DNA of 64,000 bases from Streptomyces roseolilacinus (GTDB taxonomy: Bacteria > Actinomycetota > Actinomycetes > Streptomycetales > Streptomycetaceae): positions 106,677-170,676 of the forward strand of contig NZ_BMSV01000007.1 in NCBI RefSeq assembly GCF_014649335.1. Direction: 5' to 3'. The position numbers and the translations under genes are program-made. The first letter of the stretch is position 1. Every line of letters begins with the position of its first letter. The notes under the pieces are model-generated. The model was not told where the DNA came from. It made no database searches and worked only from the letters and a program-made list of their open reading frames with translations. Positions 59,582-64,000 of this stretch are shown in pieces.

Positions 59582-60262
59582 ATGTCCATACACAGGGCCG
59601 GGGACCGCTACCCGGGCGGCGACCCGGACGCCGGGATCGAGACCCGGCACGCCTTCTCGTTCGGCCCGCACTACGACCCGGACAACCTCCGCTTCGGCGC
59701 GCTCGTCGCCTGCAACGAGGAGCGGCTCGCACCGGGCGCCGGCTTCGACGAACACCCGCACAGCCACACCGAGATCGTCACCTGGGTCGCCGAGGGCGAG
59801 CTGACGCACCGCGACTCGGCCGGGCACGCGACCCTGGTCCGCCCCGGCGACGTCCAGCACCTGCGCTCCGCGGGCGGCGTCCGGCACGTGGAGCGCAACG
59901 ACGGCGCGGCGCCGTTGGTCTTCGTGCAGATGTGGCTCGCCCCGCTGGAACCCGGCGGCGACCCGTCCTACACGCTCGTCCGCGGCCTCGCCGACGCCAC
60001 CCCCTACGCGGTGCCCGCCGCGGGCGCGGTCCTCCACGTGCGCCGCCCGGACGCGGGGGAGCGCACCGCCGTCCCGGACGGGGACTTCGTGTACGTGCAC
60101 GTGGTGCGCGGCGCCGTCCGGCTGACCGGCGACGGTGAGGCGTGGGAGCTGTCGGCGGGCGACGCGGCCCGGATCACCGACGCGCGGGGCGTGCGGCTGA
60201 CCGCCGCCACGGCCGCCGAGGTACTGGTCTGGGAGATGGCCCGGTCGACGCCGGCCCGCTAG
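59582..60262 (+). CDS. Pirin-family bicupin protein
   Basis: 226 aa from the ATG at 59582. The metal-binding cupin motif is FDEHPHSHTEIVTWVAEGELTHRDS, with three His and a Glu in the pirin pattern. Bacterial pirins include quercetin dioxygenases and regulators; function here is open. The last 4 bp overlap the end of the convergent hydrolase gene. Confidence 0.88.
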   Translation: MSIHRAGDRYPGGDPDAGIETRHAFSFGPHYDPDNLRFGALVACNEERLAPGAGFDEHPHSHTEIVTWVAEGELTHRDSAGHATLVRPGDVQHLRSAGGVRHVERNDGAAPLVFVQMWLAPLEPGGDPSYTLVRGLADATPYAVPAAGAVLHVRRPDAGERTAVPDGDFVYVHVVRGAVRLTGDGEAWELSAGDAARITDARGVRLTAATAAEVLVWEMARSTPAR

Positions 60263-61086
60263 GCGCCGCCGCCCCGGCGCAGCTCGGCGAGCACCGCGTC
60301 GGTGAACGGGGTCCACGCCTCGACCGCCCACGGCCCGAAGGCCCGGTCCGCCAGCGCGACACACGCCGCCCGGGCGTCCGGGTCGACCCACAGGAACGTA
60401 CCCGACTGCCCGAAGTGCCCGAACGTCCGCGGCGACGACGAACCACCCGTCCAGTGCGGCGACTTGCCGTCCCGGATCTCGAAGCCCAGCCCCCAGTCGT
60501 TGGGCCGCTGGTGCCCGTACCCGGGCAGGACACCGGTCAGGCCGGGGTGGACGACCGTCATCGCCTCCAGCACCGTCCGCGCGTCCAGCAGCCGGGGCGC
60601 CTGCACCTCCGCCGCGAACCGCACGAGGTCGTCGACCGTCGACACCCCGTCCTTCGCGGGCGAACCCTCCAGCGTCGTCGCCGTCATCCCGAGCGGCTCC
60701 AGCACCGCCTGGCGCAGGTACTCCGCGAACGGGATGTCGGTGGCCTTCGCCACATGGTCCGCCAGGACCTCGAACCCGGTGTTCGAGTAGATCCGCCGCG
60801 TGCCGGGCGCCGCCATCACACGGTGCTCGTCGAAGGCGAGCCCCGACGTGTGGGCGAGCAGGTGCCGCACGGTCGAACCCTCCGGTCCGGCCGGCTCGTC
60901 CAGCTCGACGGCGCCCTCCTCGTAGGCGACGAGCACGGCGTACGCGGCCAGCGGCTTCGTCACCGAAGCGAGCGGGAACCGCTGCGCCGTGGGCCCGTGG
61001 GCCCCCGCGAGGGTGCCGTCCGCGCGGACGACTGCGGCGGCCGCGGTCTGCACGGGCCAGTTCTCGATCATCGCCAGGCTCTGCAT
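60259..61086 (-). CDS. Beta-lactamase-fold serine hydrolase
   Basis: 275 aa, no signal peptide. SxxK in PLASVTKPLAAY (about residue 41), YxN in RRIYSNTGFEVLADH (about 100), and a late HFGQSGTFLWVDP. Short for the family. Esterase or peptidase-like. TACCCT ends 7 nt before the ATG, so the start may be leaderless. Divergent from the MerR gene. Confidence 0.85.
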   Translation of the reverse strand: MQSLAMIENWPVQTAAAAVVRADGTLAGAHGPTAQRFPLASVTKPLAAYAVLVAYEEGAVELDEPAGPEGSTVRHLLAHTSGLAFDEHRVMAAPGTRRIYSNTGFEVLADHVAKATDIPFAEYLRQAVLEPLGMTATTLEGSPAKDGVSTVDDLVRFAAEVQAPRLLDARTVLEAMTVVHPGLTGVLPGYGHQRPNDWGLGFEIRDGKSPHWTGGSSSPRTFGHFGQSGTFLWVDPDARAACVALADRAFGPWAVEAWTPFTDAVLAELRRGGGA

Positions 61087-61116
61087 GCCGATGAGGGTAC
61101 TTGCTCGACGCGGCGC

Positions 61117-61147
61117 TTGCTTCGAGTGCGCTCGAAGGTCCTAGCGT
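61117..61147 (+). promoter_or_regulatory. MerR-type promoter with 19-bp spacer and dyad
   Basis: TTGCTT (61117-61122) and TAGCGT (61142-61147) are 19 bp apart. The dyad CTTCGAG-TGCG-CTCGAAG (61120-61137) fills the spacer. This over-long spacer with a central dyad is the hallmark of MerR-activated promoters. The -10 ends 6 nt before the ATG at 61154, giving a leaderless, autoregulated transcript. Confidence 0.8.
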
Positions 61148-61153
61148 GGGGGC

Positions 61154-61624
61154 ATGACGGTGATCGAGAGCACTCCGGCGGCCACCGGGACCACCGATGT
61201 CTGCGCTGCCGCACCGCCCAGCCACCCCCGCCCCGACGGACAGGACCGCTACACCATCAGCGAGGTCGCCGCCTGGACCGGCCTCACCGCCCACACCCTC
61301 CGCTGGTACGAGCGCATCGGCCTGATGCCCCACGTCGACCGGTCCGCCACCGGCCAGCGCCGGTTCACCAACCGGGACCTGGACTGGCTGACCCTGGTCG
61401 GCAAACTGCGGCTGACCGGCATGCCCGTCGCGGCGATGGTGCGCTACGCCGAACTGGTCCGCGCGGGCGACCACACCTTCGACGAGCGGCGCGAACTGCT
61501 GGAGACCACCCGCCGGGACGTCCTGGCCCGCATCGCTGAACTCCACGAGACCCTCGCCGTACTCGACTACAAGATCGACATCTATACGGGCGCCCGACCG
61601 GCGCCGGAAAGGGCTGCACGATGA
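61154..61624 (+). CDS. MerR-family transcriptional regulator
   Basis: 156 aa. After a 30-residue unstructured N-terminus, the MerR winged helix is seen in YTISEVAAWTGLTAHTLRWYERIGL and the RRFTNRDLDWL segment. A dimerisation coiled coil follows. No metal-binding cysteines at the C-terminus, so it is of the small-molecule or aldehyde-sensing type. The stop overlaps the aldo/keto reductase start as ATGA. Confidence 0.9.
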   Translation: MTVIESTPAATGTTDVCAAAPPSHPRPDGQDRYTISEVAAWTGLTAHTLRWYERIGLMPHVDRSATGQRRFTNRDLDWLTLVGKLRLTGMPVAAMVRYAELVRAGDHTFDERRELLETTRRDVLARIAELHETLAVLDYKIDIYTGARPAPERAAR

Positions 61625-62640
61625 CCTCCGGACAGACGATCCCCCAGGTACGGCTCGGCGCGACGGGCCCCATGGTCGGCGTCCAGGGCCTGGGCGCCAT
61701 GGGCATGAGCGAGTTCTACGGCGACACCGACGAGGCCGCCGCCCGCGACACGCTCGACGCCGCCCTCGAAGCCGGCGTCACCCTCGTCGACACCGCCGAC
61801 ATCTATGGGCGCGGGGCCAACGAGGAGTTCCTCGCCCCGTTCGTCGCCGCCCACCGCGACGAGATCACCCTGGCCACCAAGTTCTCCGTGGTCCGCACCG
61901 ACGACCCCTCCTACCGGGCCGTCCGCAACGACCCCGCCTACATCAAGTCCGCCGTCGAGGGCAGCCTGCGCCGCCTCGGCGTCGACGTCATCGACCTCTA
62001 CTACATGCACCGCCGCGACCCGGCCGTGCCGCTCGCCGAATCCGTCGGAGCCATGGCCGACCTCGTACGCGAGGGCAAGGTCAAGCACCTGGGCCTCAGC
62101 GAGGTCACCGGGCAGGAACTGCGCGAGGCCCACGCCGTCCACCCCATCGCCGCCCTGCAGTCCGAGTGGTCGCTGTTCTCCCGCGACGTGGAGCAGAGCG
62201 CCGTCCCCGCGGCCGTCGAACTGGGCGTCGCGCTCGTGCCGTACTCCCCGCTCGGCCGAGGCTTCCTCACCGGCGCGTTCGCCGACGCCTCCAAGGACCT
62301 CGCGGAGGGCGACTTCCGCCGTTCCCAGCCACGGTTCTCCGGGGACAACGCCCGCCGCAACGCCGCGCTCCTCGAACCCGTCCGCTCCATCGCCGCCGCC
62401 CACGACGCCACCCTCGCCCAGATCGCCCTGGCCTGGGTGCAGCAGCGTGCGGCCGTGCACGGTCTGGCCGTCGTCCCCATCCCCGGCACCCGCAAGCGCA
62501 GCCGGCTCCTGGAGAACACCGCCGCCGTCCGCATCGTCCTCACCGACTCCGAACTCGACCTTCTCGAACCCATCGCCGCCCAGGTGGCCGGCAGCCGCTA
62601 CTCCGACATGTCCCTCACCTCCGCCGCCCGCGAGAACTGA
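61621..62640 (+). CDS. Aldo/keto reductase
   Basis: 339 aa. NADPH-dependent reductase with the catalytic tetrad: Asp and Tyr in VDTADIYGRGANEEFL, Lys in LATKFSV, and His in LYYMHRRDP. SEVTGQELREAH and PYSPLGRGFLTG are AKR13-like. Translationally coupled to MerR, so it is likely induced by a carbonyl stress signal sensed by it. Confidence 0.93.
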   Translation: MTSGQTIPQVRLGATGPMVGVQGLGAMGMSEFYGDTDEAAARDTLDAALEAGVTLVDTADIYGRGANEEFLAPFVAAHRDEITLATKFSVVRTDDPSYRAVRNDPAYIKSAVEGSLRRLGVDVIDLYYMHRRDPAVPLAESVGAMADLVREGKVKHLGLSEVTGQELREAHAVHPIAALQSEWSLFSRDVEQSAVPAAVELGVALVPYSPLGRGFLTGAFADASKDLAEGDFRRSQPRFSGDNARRNAALLEPVRSIAAAHDATLAQIALAWVQQRAAVHGLAVVPIPGTRKRSRLLENTAAVRIVLTDSELDLLEPIAAQVAGSRYSDMSLTSAAREN

Positions 62641-62667
62641 CCCGTCCGCACCCACCGCCCGGACCCC

Positions 62668-63861
62668 TCAGGCCAGGCCCAGGGCGAAGGCCGCGAAACC
62701 GGCCGCCAGGACGCCCGCCACCGCGCGACGTGTCCTGGTGGCCTTCGTCCACGGTGACTCGAAGCCCCGTGCGTACCGGGCTATGAGCACCAGCAGCACC
62801 GCGAACACCGGCAGCCACACCACCCGCGCCGCTATCCAGCCGAGCGTGTCCGGCGCCGTGGTCAGACCGGGAACCGCCCCGACCGTCAGGGACGCGGGCA
62901 CGGCCGCCGCGAGCATCGCCGTCTGGTGCCAGCACAGGATGGTCATCGCCGACAGGTTGACCACCACGACCGGCGCCCACAGGGCGGGCCGCCGCAGCAG
63001 GGCCCCGAGCCTGTCCCGCAGCAGTATCGCGGCACCGCTCTGGGCGGCCGCCAGCGCGAGGACGAGCAGCGACGGCGGGTGCGAGTTGGTACGCGCCTCA
63101 CCGGGCACACCGACCATCGACGCCGGGTAGTGGAACACGGCGAGCAACGTCGCGAAGAGGACCGCGCCGCCCACGAGCAGCACCCACGCCTGGCGCCGGC
63201 CGATCCGGCGTTCACCCCACGACACCCCGAGCTGGTAGGCGAACAACCAGCCCGGCAGCACGTTGAGCAGGCTCAGCCACGACGGCACGGCCTCGGCGTA
63301 CGGGCCGTACCGCAGCAGGTCGACGACGGCGACGGAACCGAGCAGCGGCGCCGCAGCCCATGCGCCCATGACCCGCGAGGCCCGCACACACCAGGGGGTG
63401 AGCACGGTGATCACCGTGTACACGCCCACGAACCACAGCGGCTGTATCACCAGCGTCGCCCCGGTCCGCAGGGTGTCGCCGGGGACGCCCACCACGGAGC
63501 CGGCCGCTATCAGCGCGGCCCACACGGCGGTCACCCCCAGGACGGGCCTGCCGAGCCGGGCGACCCTGCCGCGCAGCCACTCCCCGGTGCCGCCCGGCCG
63601 GCGCCGGTAGGAGAGCACGGACGCGTAACCCCCGACGAGGAAGAAGACGCCGAGCATCTGCAGCACCCAGCTGGCGGGCGCGAGGAACCCGAACGTCGAC
63701 AGCGGACTCGCGTTGTGGATCGCCCCCTCACCGTCCAGGGTGAACCCGCCGAGCAGCCAGTGCCCGATCGGCACGGCCAGCAGGGCCAGCGCCCGCAGAC
63801 CGTCGACGGCCCGGTCGCGGTGGGCCGGCGTGCGCTGTTCGATACGGTCGACGAGCCTCAC
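62668..63861 (-). CDS. Acyltransferase-3 family integral membrane protein
   Basis: 397 aa from the GTG at 63861. About ten membrane helices. RAVDGLRALALLAVPIGHWLLGG near residues 17-40 is the OafA/Acyltransferase-3 start with the conserved His. FFLVGGYASVLSYRRR and QPLWFVGVYTVITVLTPW follow. Members O-acylate carbohydrates or antibiotics at the membrane. Its GTG overlaps the stop of the upstream gene (GTGA), so both are co-translated. Confidence 0.85.
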   Translation of the reverse strand: MRLVDRIEQRTPAHRDRAVDGLRALALLAVPIGHWLLGGFTLDGEGAIHNASPLSTFGFLAPASWVLQMLGVFFLVGGYASVLSYRRRPGGTGEWLRGRVARLGRPVLGVTAVWAALIAAGSVVGVPGDTLRTGATLVIQPLWFVGVYTVITVLTPWCVRASRVMGAWAAAPLLGSVAVVDLLRYGPYAEAVPSWLSLLNVLPGWLFAYQLGVSWGERRIGRRQAWVLLVGGAVLFATLLAVFHYPASMVGVPGEARTNSHPPSLLVLALAAAQSGAAILLRDRLGALLRRPALWAPVVVVNLSAMTILCWHQTAMLAAAVPASLTVGAVPGLTTAPDTLGWIAARVVWLPVFAVLLVLIARYARGFESPWTKATRTRRAVAGVLAAGFAAFALGLA

Positions 63862-64000
63862 GCGGCTTCCCCCCGGGCGATCGCGGCGAACGTGCGGAGC
63901 GAGGCGGTGCCGGGCGCGAAGTAGCCGCTGTGGCCCCGCGCGTCCTCGGCGGGCACCCGCCGGGCGCCGAACTCCTCGGACACCGGGTCCGCCCCGTGAC
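63858..64000 (-). CDS. Alpha/beta hydrolase-like protein, C-terminus only (cut by window edge)
   Basis: The last 47 codons of a minus-strand gene that continues past the window. The visible end reads GADPVSEEFGARR, GHSGYFAPGTASLRTFAAIA and ends ARGEAA. HGADPV plus GHSGYF resembles the C-terminus of the actinobacterial DUF1023 alpha/beta hydrolases. Overlaps the acyltransferase start by 4 bp, so the two form an operon. Confidence 0.6.
   Translation of the reverse strand, partial: HGADPVSEEFGARRVPAEDARGHSGYFAPGTASLRTFAAIARGEAA

Noticed and set aside
1..64000. CRISPR arrays, rRNA operons and intact insertion sequences
   Set aside because: No regularly spaced short repeats with unique spacers, no rRNA sequence, and no transposase gene; the tandem arrays at 44.1 and 49.1 kb have no spacers.

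Overview
The window is a very GC-rich, gene-dense piece of chromosome from a Streptomyces or close relative. Pointers are the near-total preference for G/C at third codon positions, frequent GTG starts, -10 hexamers placed for leaderless transcripts, an MreB-like (Mbl) gene, an AfsR/SARP-type regulator, and a FasR-fabD-fabH-acpP-fabF block. From memory (not checked), the gene order broadly follows the core chromosome of S. coelicolor between its nitrate reductase and fatty-acid synthase regions, with an accessory block inserted.

Layout. 0.1-16.6 kb is housekeeping: assimilatory nitrate reductase and a sirohydrochlorin-chelatase-like protein (each preceded by a possible GlnR site), CutA, an arylamine N-acetyltransferase, dGTPase, a FAD reductase, DNA primase, a principal-type sigma factor, a heterodimeric ABC exporter and a xylulokinase-like kinase. 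16.8-17.2 kb holds three tRNA genes (Asn, Asn, and one with anticodon CAT). 17.5-18.2 kb is a coupled pair of unrecognised genes.

The accessory core lies at about 18.5-33.7 kb. A STAND/NB-ARC ATPase regulator stands at one end and an AfsR/SARP-type regulator at the other. Between them is a compact minus-strand operon: MFS exporter, two tandem DIT1/PvcA-like (isocyanide-synthase superfamily) proteins, a class I aminotransferase, a heme-oxygenase-like diiron enzyme, a gamma-replacement PLP enzyme (MetZ/MetB type), a MetA-like homoserine acyltransferase, a GNAT acetyltransferase and a second MFS transporter. One DIT1/PvcA-like gene carries the only in-frame TTA codon I noticed in the window, which suggests bldA control. 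I interpret this as a biosynthetic gene cluster for a small amino-acid-derived metabolite, possibly with an isonitrile, N-C1 or unsaturated side-chain modification. It matches no pathway I recognise and is the main candidate for a new system.

33.9-35.2 kb encodes an unusual fusion of a UPF0114 membrane protein with an IS21 IstB-type ATPase domain. 35.3-46.2 kb returns to core functions: Ohr/OhrR, a fused carboxyltransferase with an acyl-CoA (malonyl-CoA-type) synthetase, Mbl, a DUF4242 protein, a zinc-ribbon membrane protein, MarR with a quinone-oxidoreductase-like enzyme and a second Ohr, a beta-lactamase-fold hydrolase and an EI24-type membrane protein. 46.2-53.9 kb carries a nitrilase-type hydrolase, a secreted pyroglutamyl-peptidase-like protein lacking the expected cysteine, TetR, a 72-bp tandem repeat array, a GH3 beta-glucosidase, aldose epimerase and a lipoprotein SGNH hydrolase. 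54.0-59.5 kb is DUF3145 and the type II fatty-acid synthase operon with its PucR-type regulator. 59.6-64 kb holds pirin, a serine hydrolase, a MerR-aldo/keto reductase pair, an acyltransferase-3 protein and the end of an alpha/beta-hydrolase-like gene cut by the window edge.
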